A stretch of DNA of 64,000 nt from Ornithodoros turicata (GCF_037126465.1 NC_088203.1:101370668-101434667), one strand, 5' to 3'; counted from the first letter of the stretch, positions 34,460 through 45,125 are shown. Numbers and translations are program-made. The notes: a model not told the origin generated them from the letters alone.

Positions 34460-36622
34460 TTACTGGCAAGTGCTACATGACCTGACGTATATGTCAACGT
34501 CTTCCAAACATCCTGGCCAGTAATATCCTTGTGTCAGACGTAGCTTTGTCCTACGTACCCCAAGATGCCCTGCGTTAGGGCCACAGTGAGCTAAATGTAG
34601 CTGCTCAGCTCGATACTTTTGCGGGACAACCAGCTGGTCAATTGTCTTCCCCTTTCTGCCTTGAAAGCGCCTGTAGAGCAGGCCGGATTTTACGTAAAAC
34701 GGAATGTTTTCCGCGGCTAACCCGTCGCTAGCGCCATTGCGCCAATTTTTGAGGGAGGGGTCACTCATCTGCTCTGATATCAACGATTCTCTATCTACAC
34801 TGTGGAGACTAGAGACAACACCTTGATAAGTTGAGGAAGGTACAGTGTTCGCGCTCCGCCTTGCGTGTGTTGCGTCATTTCTTCTTTCACGAAGTAACGT
34901 CTGTTCAGTTTTCACCATATCCGTCGTGCCGCCGCTCGCGTCGTTCACGACACCCAACCTTTCTATATTTTGCGATGTCGCCAAGTCGCATGAAGCACGT
35001 TGATCATTGCGATATTTCGATATCGTCCTCCGTCGCCTCGGTTTCGAATGTTGTAGCGCCTCGCTCATCGCCTTCGAAAAACACTGCCCTCGTTTCCTTA
35101 ATATTTGGTCTGACTTGTTAGAAAAGAGGTATCTGTAATGTTGCGGAAGGTTGACTGACACGACCGCTTCAGTGACTAGCTCGCCAAACGGGCCTTCTAT
35201 CTTTACCTTTGCAAGAGGGAGTCGTACGCTGCGCTTTTCTGCCACTTGCTTTATGTTAGCGCTTCGGCCTGTGTAGTCCGCTGCCTTCACATAATCCGGA
35301 TGGACCATGTCTACAGTCGCTGCAGAATCACGAAGGATCTCGCATGGCCGGCCGTTCACAATCATTCTTCGCACGTACGGTTCTAATAATTTCCCATCTT
35401 GGGCGCTACCACTGACATACGCAAACGCGACTTCGTTTGGACAATTGGCTGCATAATGACCCGGTTCGTTGCAGTCGTAGCACACCCTGGGTTTCCTAGC
35501 TTCAAATATCCTGTCACTTTCCGGCTTTGGTTTGTCTACATTTTCCCCTTTTTGGGTCGCTACGTCGAGGATGCTTTCCTCTTTGTTTAGCGTCCCCCGT
35601 GTCTCGTCTTTAAGCCGTTCCACTTTCTTGAAGTGTTCCCCTTTGTACTCCCTACCGTTTTTGGGTCGACTGCTTTGGTTCTCTCTTAAACCCCTTCTCG
35701 TCGTGTACTCTTCTGCCAGCTCTGCGGCTTTTTGAATATCAAGTTCCTCTAACCTATCCTGAATCCAGAACTTCGCTGGTTCAGAAAGACAACGAAAAAA
35801 CTGCTCTAGCGCGACGCATTCTATGACCTTTCCGTGGTCCCCATAAGCCTCGGCGCTTTTCAGCCATTCCACTAGATTAGCTTTCATATTGTACGCAAAC
35901 TCAGGGAAGGATTCGTTTACCTTTTTAGACGCGTTACGGAATCGTTGTCTGAAGGCCTCCGTTGATAACCGGTACTTTTTGAGGAGCGCGGTTTTCACTT
36001 TCTCATAGTCTTCCGCGTCCCGTTTGCTTAGTCGAGCAATAACATCGGCTGCCTCACACGGGAGGAGCGTTAACAACTTTTGCGACCAAGACTCGCGTGA
36101 AAATCCGACTTTTTCACATGTCCTCTCGAAATTTACGAGGAATAGACCTATATCCTCTCCTAACTTGAAAGGCTGCATGAGGTCTTTCATCTTGAATTTT
36201 TCTGCCCCTGTCTCACTAGACGGGGTGTGAACACGACTGGCACTCTCAGCTTCGAGTCTCTTCATTTCTAGCTCAAGCCTCTTTACTTCTAGTTCATGTG
36301 CCCTTTGTTTGTCTTCTGCCCTTTGTCTTTCTTCCCGTTCGTTTTTTTCTGCCCTTAGTCTCTCTTCCCGTTCGTTCTGTTCTGCCTCCCGTTCCCGCTC
36401 CCGCCTTTCCACAATCAACTCCCAACATTCTAGAAGCTCACTGTCCTCTGCATCTGTCTCACGGATGAGTTCTATAATATGGGGTTTTCTTTTTGCCTTT
36501 CCTACGCTTATGCCCATTTCCTCGCACATAGCTAACAGATCTGGCACTCGCAACTTGTTTAGATCCATCACGTTCATTGAGTCGGCTACACTCTGCACTG
36601 TATTGTTTTCCTCAAGTATCAC
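34460..36622 (-). CDS. Gag-protease-integrase zinc finger polyprotein (truncated)
   Basis: 720 codons. Residues 24-52 look like a SAP-type helix pair (LRVPDLLAMCEEMGISVGKA), then a long Glu/Arg coiled coil (about 70-135). A capsid-like gag region spans about 145-330, with one zinc knuckle CYDCNEPGHYAANC (about 380-394). Protease is near 430 with LRDSAATVDMV, i.e. Asp-Ser-Ala instead of the usual DTG/DSG. About 230 residues later comes the integrase H2C2 domain (HLAHCGPNAGHL...CSTC), then Gln and stop. There is no RT between protease and integrase, as in the element at 1-10241, so the same domain order is likely. ATG at 36622 is the first Met after the primer site. Confidence 0.87.
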   Translation of the reverse strand: MILEENNTVQSVADSMNVMDLNKLRVPDLLAMCEEMGISVGKAKRKPHIIELIRETDAEDSELLECWELIVERREREREAEQNEREERLRAEKNEREERQRAEDKQRAHELEVKRLELEMKRLEAESASRVHTPSSETGAEKFKMKDLMQPFKLGEDIGLFLVNFERTCEKVGFSRESWSQKLLTLLPCEAADVIARLSKRDAEDYEKVKTALLKKYRLSTEAFRQRFRNASKKVNESFPEFAYNMKANLVEWLKSAEAYGDHGKVIECVALEQFFRCLSEPAKFWIQDRLEELDIQKAAELAEEYTTRRGLRENQSSRPKNGREYKGEHFKKVERLKDETRGTLNKEESILDVATQKGENVDKPKPESDRIFEARKPRVCYDCNEPGHYAANCPNEVAFAYVSGSAQDGKLLEPYVRRMIVNGRPCEILRDSAATVDMVHPDYVKAADYTGRSANIKQVAEKRSVRLPLAKVKIEGPFGELVTEAVVSVNLPQHYRYLFSNKSDQILRKRGQCFSKAMSEALQHSKPRRRRTISKYRNDQRASCDLATSQNIERLGVVNDASGGTTDMVKTEQTLLRERRNDATHARRSANTVPSSTYQGVVSSLHSVDRESLISEQMSDPSLKNWRNGASDGLAAENIPFYVKSGLLYRRFQGRKGKTIDQLVVPQKYRAEQLHLAHCGPNAGHLGVRRTKLRLTQGYYWPGCLEDVDIYVRSCSTCQ

Positions 36623-36749
36623 TAAGCTTCAAAGGAATCAACAATCTCCAACCGCAGCTAAAATTCCACACAGTCCTATATAGCTAACAGTCTGGCAGAC
36701 GAATGGAAAGAACCAAACACTCACCCAAACCAGAAGTCATGATCCGACG

Positions 36750-36770
36750 AAGTCGATCCGACCGCTGCCA
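36750..36770 (-). promoter_or_regulatory. Primer binding site (candidate)
   Basis: The minus strand reads TGGCAGCGGTCGGATCGAC a few bases after the LTR. It resembles the 3' end complement of a leucine-type tRNA, but the tRNA is not proven. Confidence 0.45.
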
Positions 36771-36776
36771 ACCAGT

Positions 36777-37212
36777 TGTTGCAACCGAAGGTCCAAATGG
36801 TAGCGTGCAGGCAGGGAACCAGGCAGAAGAACGTCTCGGGTAACAAAACAACGTTTAATCACATGTTGAGGCAAAGATGACAGCAGAATGTGTCGGGTCC
36901 TCTGGATCCCGCGCTTAAATATCTTACAGTCCGGAAACTGATGTCACAGTAGCTGATTGTATACAAGTTTAGACGTCAGCTCCGGTCCAAATAGTGTCTG
37001 GGAATGGGGCCAAACTTTCGTTGTTTCGTGGCGTCGTGTCCTGAGTCTGTAGGTCACGATGCTACCCCGTTATTGTTGGAGCCTCCAAGGTCCGGCTGGC
37101 CGACGGGATGAATAGGTTGGTTATCCGCTCGTGACCCGCTTTCCCTAAATGTTGCGCTGCAGAATGTGGGAACGGGTTCACGTGGCATGGCGAAATCAAG
37201 CGAGTCGTAACA
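36777..37212 (-). repeat. 5' LTR (436 bases)
   Basis: See 33474-33909. Flanked on the right by ACCC, matching the left flank of the element. Confidence 0.92.
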
Positions 37213-37300
37213 ACCCGCACTGTTCTGCAACAGTTCTCATTCCTGCTTTGCTCTCTTTATACCTTTGTATAAAGAGACCCTTTGTACCTCTACATATATA

Positions 37301-37564
37301 CACTCTAAAAACACAGCTTCACAAAAGCACACAGCTTCAGCATAGCACGCTGTGCGCCAACCATTGCCACGAATGATAGGGTTATCGCTTCTGATTCGAG
37401 GAGAGATGGGCGAGTACGCCTTTTTGTGGCAATTTGGATATATGGTAATTGCCACAAAAAGGCGTACGCCTCCCTCTCTCCTTGAATGAAAATCGATAAC
37501 CGTATCGTTCGCGGCAGTGATTGGCGCACTACGTGCTATGCGGTGAAGTTCTGTTTTTAGAGTG
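37301..37564. mobile_element. Palindromic MITE family B, copy 2
   Basis: CACTCTAAAAAC ends with TA flanks. The left arm carries a 20-base local duplication around CACAGCTTC. Central GTGGCAATTTGGATATATGG. Confidence 0.82.
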
Positions 37565-38389
37565 TACCTGTATATCTTTGATACTGCTCATTCGCCGTCG
37601 CTAAGGAAACAGCATGAATGTTTCAGCATTAAACTTGTTGCTGTATTACACAGAGAAGTGAACGCGCAAATGCTGGAACGCGTTCAGAAACCGCCGTCCA
37701 GGCATACGTATTAAGAAACTTTATTATGGTATATGCAATGAAAAACAGTGAAGAACAGTCAAAGCATGCATCCATTGGGGTGCCTTCAACTACTATAATG
37801 ATAGCCCTGATGAAGAACGCGAAGATTACTGCTGTTCGTGCTTGTTTCATAATGAAAATCTTGCGGATCTCCGTGCATATGCATCCCAGCTTTAGCACGC
37901 CTTTTTGAACCTCTTAAGAACTTTTAAGAACTTAAGAACTTGATTGCGTTGCACTTTGTACTTTAGTGCTTAGTACTTTCTTCCGTCTTGTTGCTAAGTG
38001 GATGATGCCTTGCTGCTTCCTCTTCTCGATTAGCTTCCCTCTACCGCATGCCTTCTTACATCTAAGTGAAAACAAAAACTGCCAAAGACAAAGAACGGTA
38101 AGACTGTAAGGAAGCACACTACACTGATGTGACAGCAAATGATCGCATTGTCTGCATTGTGTTTAGTGAAGAACACTATCATCAGCAGAGTACTATAGAA
38201 TCCGTGTACTGTTTAGATGCGACACCAAAATATGGCTGTCAACACGGTGGTATGTCTAGAGCGCCACAACGTAAAGGCCAGGAAATCTCATGACACGACA
38301 AGAGTCCATTCCTTGCTGCGTGACACTCGTATGTTGTTGAGTATAGCCGTGCAGAAAATGCTGATTGGAAGAAAATCATTGGAGTGATA
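37565..38389. other. No gene recognised
   Basis: A short direct repeat (AACTTTTAAG/AACTTAAGAACTT) lies at 37917-37942. No supported coding region. Confidence 0.45.
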
Positions 38390-38598
38390 ATAATGTCGGA
38401 TAGCTACATAAACTTCCGTCTCATGAACGAGAAAACTGAAAACGCTTATGACGTAAAGGAGAAGGTTCTAGAGTGCTTTTGCGTGGAACAGTTCCGTCCA
38501 GGAATACCCGCGAAGGTCAGGCGCTGGGTTCAAGATAGAAGAAACAGAGAAACAGTTGAAAGAGCAGCGGAGCCTGTGTGCAGAGAGGTGCATCGTGA
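38390..38598 (+). pseudogene. Gypsy gag fragment
   Basis: EKVLECFCVEQFRPGIPAKVRRWVQDRRNRETVERAAEP aligns by eye with VIECVALEQFFRCLSEPAKFWIQDRLEELDIQKAAELAEEY of the gag at 34460-36622. It ends abruptly at a C-tailed retroposon remnant. The strand is opposite to the integrase remnant next door, so the parent element was rearranged. Confidence 0.6.
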
Positions 38599-38599
38599 G

Positions 38600-38641
38600 G
38601 GGGGATGGGGGGCGGGTATGTTTATTGAAAAAAAAAAAGCT
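38600..38641 (-). mobile_element. C-tailed retroposon, 3' end only
   Basis: G-rich run, then TATGTTTATTG and an A run. The core is missing. Confidence 0.45.
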
Positions 38642-38884
38642 TCTGGGGAAATCAGCACTGGAGCAGTCAGCACACGGACAATGAGCACATGAATACTGAG
38701 CACAACAGCAAGGGAGACTAATACTGAAGCGAATCCAGTCCCCATACTCTTGAATTATTTGCTTTAAGTACTCCAGTTCCTTGTTGGATTGTTCAGTTGA
38801 TTTGCACGCAGATGCTATTATTTCACTAGACAGACAAGGACATCTCTCTCGGCACGTTAACAGCAAGATTCACTATGCATTGCC

Positions 38885-40090
38885 GTTCTATGCGTACGGC
38901 TTCATCAGGTTAACATAATTGATCTGTACACGTTTTCGTTTCCCCCCCAAATTGAACTGCGTAGTTGGTGTCTGAAATCTTATGTAAAACTTCCACAGAA
39001 CTACAGGACCCTCCCAGTGATCCTGAAGTTTGTTTTGTCTAACGGTTTTCAAAATTAAAGGAGTTGGGACACTTTCATACATGTGTTTCCTTACATCATG
39101 GACGCGTTTTACTGCATGCCAGAATACCGAGGAAAAGCACAAACACAACCCTGGCCGAAGCGCAGACGTCACAGAGCTCGGAGCTGCGTCCATTCCCATT
39201 GGTAGCCGTAAGCACGTAACTTCTCGTGCGCTGCCTCACTGGCGGCGGCGAGGGCTGTGATGTCAGAGCCGTATCAGTTTCTGTGTTCGCGGTGCCCATT
39301 TTCTCCGCTTCTATTACTCTCTTCGCTGTGAAACTTTCACTGCGGGATCATGTCGGTGCAAAGAACCGCCTTTTACGTTTATCTGAGATAACTTTGTCTC
39401 CAGCACTGAATTGACGTTACTTGGTATCTTTGTCGTAACAACGCTTTCACCGTACTTGAGCTGTTTTCATATTCTCTCTGACAACATCTAGCATGAGTTT
39501 CATACGTTCAAATAAAACTAGCATGTATTGTATTACTGTCGATGCCTCGTCCGTTTCCTCCAATACCCCTCGTAACACTCTTGTTGGAGAGCGAAGGGCA
39601 CGACCACACACTAACTCTGCCGCAGTAAAACCGTGTGTATTGTCATCAAGCAAGATAGCTACCTGAAGAAAACCTACACACACTGGCTTGACGTAACAAT
39701 GAAACAAAATGTAATATGACGTTTCGATGCCTGTTCGGGCCTCATCATCAGAATGAAACAAGAAACGGTACGCCATCCGTGTTCTACTTATCGCTTAGTC
39801 ATGACCTTGTTTCTGATGGTTCTGATGAGGATGCCCGAACAGGCATCGAAATGTTATATTACATTTTGTTTCATTGTTACGTCAAGCCAGTGTGTGTAAG
39901 TTTTCCTCATGATGTCCCCTGGCTTTTGGTGTATCTTCAAGATAGCTACCTTTGGAGGTAGCCTCTCCGCAGTAAAACCGGTGCTTTAGTGATAAGCAGT
40001 CCTCTATAAGCGAACAACGCAGCACGTAGGCACTTATCCCAATCCTTTCTGTGTAGGAAACACAAATTCCTCAGTGTGCGCTTTTAGTGT
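38885..40090 (-). pseudogene. Gypsy integrase C-terminal half, decayed
   Basis: Three pieces in order on the minus strand. At about 39960-40085: RKDWDKCLRAALFAYRG. At about 39450-39640: HGFTAAELVCGRALRSPTRVLRGVLEE. At about 38890-39060: LQDHWEGP...LGGKRKRVQINYVNLMKPYA, the GPF/Y-type C-terminus. Frames shift between pieces. The insert at 39665-39951 splits it, with its 14-bp duplication taken from integrase codons. Confidence 0.7.
39665..39951. mobile_element. Penelope-like inverted-repeat insertion with hammerhead-like motifs
   Basis: The flanking CAAGATAGCTACCT (39651-39664) is repeated at 39938-39951, so one copy counts as target duplication. The insert is two arms of about 80 bases in opposite orientation. 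Each arm has a CTGATGA box, a stem around the loop CGAACA (GATGCC/GGCATC in the plus-strand copy) and GAAA. Positions: 39718-39751 on minus, 39822-39855 on plus. Such motifs occur at the ends of Penelope-like elements. No protein is encoded. Confidence 0.55.
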
Positions 40091-40323
40091 TTAGTGTTTA
40101 GCGTTCTTTTTGTTAGAATGGCACCATTCTACGTTATTAGGCTAAGGATGGTGGACAGAACTGTGGATCGCCTTAATACCATTTTTTTTAAAGGTGCCGG
40201 TCGACTCACTTGTGAAAACACTCTCTTGCACTTGTTTGATTACGTCTAATGTACTAGTAAATACACACGTGCTGAACAATGGGCCAGATATTGTATACGT
40301 AGCATTACATTTTCCCGTTTCTA

Positions 40324-40572
40324 CACTCTTAAAAATGAACTTCACCACATAGCACGCCTTTAGCCAAACGTAATCTCGAATGATATCGTTATCTGCCCTG
40401 ATTTGTTCAGAACGGGAGGCGTACGCCTTTTTTCTGACACTTATGCTGTTCATAATTGTCACAAAAAAGGCGTACGCCTCCCGTTTTCAACCAATCATAT
40501 CAGATAACTATATCATTCGAGATTATGGTTGGCTAGGAGCCTGCTATGCGGTGAAGTTCATTTCTGAGAGTG
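40324..40572. mobile_element. Palindromic MITE family A, copy 5 (subtype 2)
   Basis: CACTCTTAAA to GAGAGTG, TA flanks, a few arm mismatches. Confidence 0.82.
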
Positions 40573-40599
40573 TATATGCTTTTTTTTTGTCGTTTTTTT

Positions 40600-40812
40600 A
40601 GGACACGCTCCATGCCAACCATTTCGCCAGATGGTACAGTTATCGCTTCTGATTTGAGGAGAGAGCGAGCCTTACGCCTGTTTGTGCAAATTTGGAAAAA
40701 CAATTGCCGCGGATGGGCGTTACTAGCATTTTCAACAAATCAGAAAAGGCACTGGTATCACTCTGAATGACGATTGATTATGAGCATGTTATGTGGTGAA
40801 GTTGTGCTTTTA
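40600..40812. mobile_element. Degenerate MITE, family B left half and family A right half
   Basis: The left part (CATGCCAACCATTTCGCC...GATTTGAGGAGAGAG) follows family B. The right part (TTTTCAACAAATCAG...GTGGTGAAGTTGTG) follows family A. Ends are eroded. Confidence 0.5.
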
Positions 40813-41350
40813 TCAGTCTCCTCTCCCTTCGTTATTTTAATACTTGACTTGCTTTCCCAAAGATGCCCAACCAACCAACATGCTCTGCACATTATTCAAC
40901 CTCTCCTAGTATTTTCCTTCATCAACATCGACGTCTACATATTATTGCGCAAAAATGTAGAATGATTGACAGATAAGATAAGGTAATATGTAGCGGCGGT
41001 ATATGCTTGACGAGAGAGCTGCCAGCCCCAAATACTGGTCACTTGTGCGACTCCACTCCGCCGCATGTTGAGTCGAAGAGCGAAGGTCATTTGCGAGAGG
41101 GAAAGGAGAAGTGGTTCACCAGGTACAATGCTCGCATTGAGTTTACAACTGAGAATTCTTGATTTCACAAGACCGCGTTTGCATGCGAAAGATCCCGTTG
41201 GCCCTTTCTCTCGCTGTTGTTGCGCTTTCGCTGCTTCACATGTGCTTGCGCACAAAGCATATACCTCGCGTGGGTGAAATACTAGTGCACTCGAAATTCT
41301 CACCCCCATTGTTTTCAACTCAGGAGCTAGCAAAAACCTCGCTTTGTGTA
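40813..41350. other. No gene recognised
   Basis: Unique sequence. Frames on both strands are short and without family resemblance. Confidence 0.4.
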
Positions 41351-41351
41351 T

Positions 41352-41427
41352 TGGGGGTGGGGGGGACATATGAAGGTTTATTAAAATAAATAGGAAGGGT
41401 CAGCCACATGAAAGCCGGCGTGCTATC

Positions 41428-41455
<28 letters not shown>
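41352..41455 (-). mobile_element. C-tailed short retroposon, copy at 41.4 kb
   Basis: G run, ACATATGAAGGTTTATTAAA, then core complement GGTCAGCCACATGAAAGCCGGCGTGCTAT, then an A run and (TA)n. A diverged core variant. Confidence 0.65.
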
Positions 41456-41460
<5 letters not shown>

Positions 41461-41702
41461 TCACGGTCAAGTATGTTCATCTTAATCAAAGACTGTATTG
41501 GGTTATAGCAGATAATATGTCCCTTTGTGTTTTCATAATCTCATCATCGGTTTGAACTTTCTGTATTAAGTGCACTGGGGTAGCCAGTTTGACCTCGTCG
41601 AAACTAACATCCCCATTTTTTTCTTTATTCACATCACATCACATCAGATAATATGTCGAAGCCTGAGAGATATACAGGTCCAGTGGATGAAACAGCGCCA
41701 GA

Positions 41703-41716
41703 ACATATCACACACA

Positions 41717-41749
<33 letters not shown>
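41703..41749 (+). repeat. (CA)n microsatellite
   Basis: About 20 CA units with one interruption. Confidence 0.95.
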
Positions 41750-41751
<2 letters not shown>

Positions 41752-42689
41752 AACACAACAGCTGACTTCCAACTAGTTTAATAACAAGAAACAAGCCTGC
41801 TTAAATACTTTGCCCCGTCATGCAATCACAACATGTTTAAACACGAGCTCCCTATCGTTAACAAGACATACTTATCAAAGAAGACATATGCCTCATTTGA
41901 TTACCACATACTAACGTCCAAATGTTTAATCTCTGAGAGCTACCGAAGCAGAGCTGATACGTTTATCAATGCCAGACTTTACAATCTGATACGCTTCGAA
42001 AATTTCCCTTTCATTCTTTTTTCCTGTAACGTCCTTGAATACTTGTCCTATCGGATCATGGTGTGCAACCACACCTAGCAACATGAAAAGCCAGGAGGGC
42101 CAGTGAGGGAGGTTGAATGCTCTCGTAACCTATGGTATTAACACATCTTTCCGTTTGCCACATGTATATTTTACCACAACAAAACGGAATTTTATAAACA
42201 ACCATGACCTGGCAATCGACAAACTTTGTTCTATATGAACTGCCCTGTTCAGCTCGTTCAACAATAGCAATAAATAAGTAATGATGATGTAGTGGGATGT
42301 TTCGCCGCTGAGGCGGCACCCTATCCCATTGCTTGAGGGGGGAGAAGATGGTGAATGATGATGAATGTTCAGAGTTCACGCAGGAGCCCTGTTGCTGCTA
42401 AAAAAGGTGATGAGGGCTTGAAGAACTCGTAGCTGATGCGCTGGGTTGGCCGGAGGCCCAAGCAGTTGAGGAAGGGAAGCTGGTTCATTTTTCTTGCTAG
42501 TTCTAGGACATATCCAAGAAACTTTTATGGGCTGCGGTAACCACATGCGTGCTGAACTTCTTACCGACCTTCTTTATGTTGTGAGTAAGGCCATGCAGAT
42601 ACCGGTATCACAACTATACTTTCCCCTTGTCCTGTACCACTTGAGAGGTCCTACCTCTAACCTCGGACAACAAGGACTCACACGTTCCC
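41750..42689. other. No gene recognised
   Basis: Unique A+T-rich sequence. The end (about 42290-42480) resembles LINE untranslated text, but I cannot place it. Confidence 0.35.
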
Positions 42690-42830
42690 CTGGAGTCGGC
42701 ACAGTTCCCCTAGAAGTCGGCCCAGGACGCACATTTCCCCAGGGCGTCAGTCGTGACGTTGCCCACATACGTGAGGCCGACAACGGCAAGCCCTTTCACC
42801 ATCACCACCACCACCAACACCGCTCAATCG
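42690..42830 (+). mobile_element. SINE, variant family (GTGAGGCCGACAA tail)
   Basis: GTCGGCACAGTTCCCC and AAGTCGGCCCAGGACGC as in the main SINE, but it continues GGGCGTCAGTC.TGACGTTGCCCAC...GTGAGGCCGACAACG, shared with 57262-57370. Ends in a (CAC)n run. Confidence 0.65.
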
Positions 42831-42839
42831 TCGTCGTTG

Positions 42840-43035
42840 TGTTCAACATGTGGTGTGCGTGAAGATTCGGAACATATTCTTCTCGAATGTGTGCAGTTTC
42901 ACACTGCTCGTTTGCAACTTCAGAGATCCCTGGACCGTCTTGCTAGCCGACCCTTTGACGTCGTGAAAGTGCTGGGCGAATGGCCTGCGATTCATCGTCA
43001 GGGTCCACGGCGCTCACTCCCACCACCTTCTTTAA
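42840..43035 (+). pseudogene. LINE ORF2 C-terminus fragment (family L-1)
   Basis: CSTCGVREDSEHILLECVQF...LASRPFDVVKVLGEW parallels 10275-10760 and 56705-56887. 5'-truncated. Confidence 0.65.
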
Positions 43036-43305
43036 GGGCATAGCAGAGCTCTCGTCTTTTTAGACGTCTATTTTCCTTTTTTTTCTCTCTCCTCTGCTAG
43101 ATATTGTCCCGCGGTGCGCGTACTCACATCTCCATATTTTTCCTTCTACTACCATCATCATAATCGATTTTAGCGCATTTGTAGTTCCGTTTAACGCACG
43201 TGCGATGTTCCCATGCTCTATAATGTTTCTTCGAGGCTTGCACGCCTTGAGCAGACGCTCCCGTTTAATTTGAAACATGTATCCGAGCGTTATAAAAATA
43301 AATAA

Positions 43306-43311
43306 TTTATT
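43306..43311 (-). promoter_or_regulatory. Polyadenylation signal, structural gene 3
   Basis: AATAAA within AATAAATTATT, about 240 bases after the stop. Between stop and signal, ACACACGCATCATTG and GATGGTTCACGT are shared with gene 4 only, marking 3 and 4 as the closest pair. Confidence 0.55.
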
Positions 43312-43548
43312 TTTGGATTCATTCGAATATCACACACGCATCATTGCGGCTCGATGAAATGGTGATGGTTCACGTTGCATTCTTCTCTCGATGTTCTGCT
43401 AATGAAACCGACAGACACGCGCTTCCACTGCAAAGAAAACACAAAGCGTACGGTATTTCATATTCAAGAACAGCACGTCTCACATTCGTCGTGAGACGAA
43501 AAAAACTGACTGCATTCACTTACGTCTCACTCTCGTCAAACGAACTTC

Positions 43549-44942
43549 TTAGCCGTAAACCTTAGCGCCGCCATAGCCGAGACCGTGGCCGTAGCCCAAA
43601 CCATATCCGCCGTGGAGTCCGTGGCCGTAACCAGCGTATCCGAGACCGGCACCGTATCCGAGACCAGCGTATCCAACACCGACCTTGGCGACAGCTGGGG
43701 CAGCGGCGACGACGGCACCGTGGCCGTAGCCGAGTCCAGCGCCGTAGCCGAGTCCAGCGCCGTAGCCAAGTCCAGCGCCGTAGCCGAGTCCGGCGCCGTA
43801 GCCGTAGCCAACACCGTAAGCTGGGGCAGCAACTTTAGCGACAGCTGGGGCGGCTACAACAGCCTTGTGAGCAACTGGGGCGTAGGTGTCGTGGCGGTAC
43901 GTGACGGCGCTGGAGACGTGGGCGACCTTGGCAACTGCTGGGGCAGCAGCGACAACGGCGCCGTGTCCGTAGCCGAGACCGTGGCCAGCACCATAGCCGA
44001 GGCCGACACCGTGAGCTACACCGTAGCCGAGACCAGCTCCATAACCAAGGCCAGCTCCATAGCCGAGACCAGCTCCATAGCCAAGGCCAGCGCCGTAGCC
44101 GCCGTAGACAGCGCCAGCGTAGGCAGAGTAGGCTGTAGCCAGAAGGGTGACGAGGGCGAGCTGTGTGTAAAACGTAAACTAAGTTAGTGAAATCTGAAGA
44201 AAAAAAAAAGCTTAAAAATTTTCCGTATGTTATGCGTTCTTGTTATTTCTAGTTATAGTTTAGTGTAGTAAGGCGTCCATAAATGTTGTGAAGCCGTATA
44301 GTAGCTGTGATAATCAATACTGGTTACAAAAGCATTGGAGCTCGCTCAACTCCCCCCAACTAGGAGGAAAGTCCCGTGGAAAATAAAGAAGGGTTTTTAG
44401 GGGGCCTACGAAAAGGATAGGCTAGAGGAAGCTGTCAAATCAGAGATAAGCAACATACGATGTCAACCACTTCAAAGAAATTAGGTTTATCCCGTTTTCG
44501 GAACCGTTATCGTAAACACCTTCCAATCTACTGAAACTCGTCGATGCTATACCGCAGAATCGGTGGGATATTTAATCTAATCTTGCTTAGGGGCTACATG
44601 CATTAAACGAGTAGAAGATGGAGTTCGCTGGCGTGAAGGCTGTTGTAAATACAACTAGCCAGCGACTAAACCTGCTATCGACTCAGTGATAGACAAATAT
44701 AAATCTAGTAATCATCAAAAATTTTAAATAACTTGATACTTGAGATACAGGAAAATACATTAACGGGCACCGACGGAAGTAAGTCTTCAAACATCATCTT
44801 AAGTACAGTTTGGGAAACAATTGCTGCCGTGAAATCTATACCCTGTGGAGAGTAACCTTTTCTTCGCGCTTTCCATTCGTAACGGCTACGATGTTCCTTC
44901 TAGAACCCAGTCTAAGATACAGAGAACACTCACGGTGTTCAT
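43549..44942 (-). CDS. Gly/Tyr/Ala-rich secreted structural protein 3 (shematrin-like/cuticle type)
   Basis: Exon 1 44934-44942 (Met-Asn-Thr, donor GTGAGT), exon 2 43549-44160 (acceptor TACACACAG), 206 residues. Signal peptide [18 protein letters not shown], then GAVYGGYG. The mature chain has two long runs of GAGLGY units (four in tandem each). Between them is [37 protein letters not shown], a His/Tyr-rich linker with TYRHD where genes 1 and 4 have TYRQD. The C-terminus [11 protein letters not shown] has Gly for the Ala of the others. Intron about 770 bases. Frame open throughout. Confidence 0.84.
44163..44926. other. Intron of structural gene 3
   Basis: A+T-rich, no mobile element recognised. 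Confidence 0.6.
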
Positions 44943-45125
44943 GTTGCTTTCCGACGGAGGAGTCGATACTGAATACTTCATCATTCCCGTCCAGCTTATA
45001 TAGCACGACTAGACAACGAGACGAGAAAAAAAAAGAGAAAATTCCCACTGTCCACGGTGCGATAAACGAAAGGGTTCGGCAACTCTCTCTTTTTTTGGGC
45101 CCCCATTAACCTGTTCCAGCGGGTA
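44943..45125 (-). promoter_or_regulatory. Promoter of structural gene 3
   Basis: CTATATAAG at 44995-45003, initiator TCAGTA at 44967-44972. Upstream block AAGGGTTCGGCAACTC at about 45070 and CCCATTAACC at about 45104. Confidence 0.7.

Larger units (their letters stand above)
33474..37212 (-). mobile_element. LTR retrotransposon with internal deletion, apparently recent
   Basis: The two 436-base LTRs (33474-33909 and 36777-37212) show no difference by eye. They start TG and end CA and are flanked by ACCC on both sides (33470-33473, 37213-37216), a 4-bp target duplication. The interior is only 2867 bases. It codes gag, protease and the integrase zinc-binding domain, then stops. Integrase core, RT and RNase H are absent. 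It is therefore a young non-autonomous copy that must have moved with enzymes from elsewhere. Confidence 0.9.

Noticed and set aside
34460..36622. Domesticated gag gene
   Set aside because: It sits between two apparently identical LTRs with a target duplication, so it is simply a young element.
41570..41776. 68-codon frame with a His-Thr tail
   Set aside because: The tail is the translated (CA)n microsatellite.
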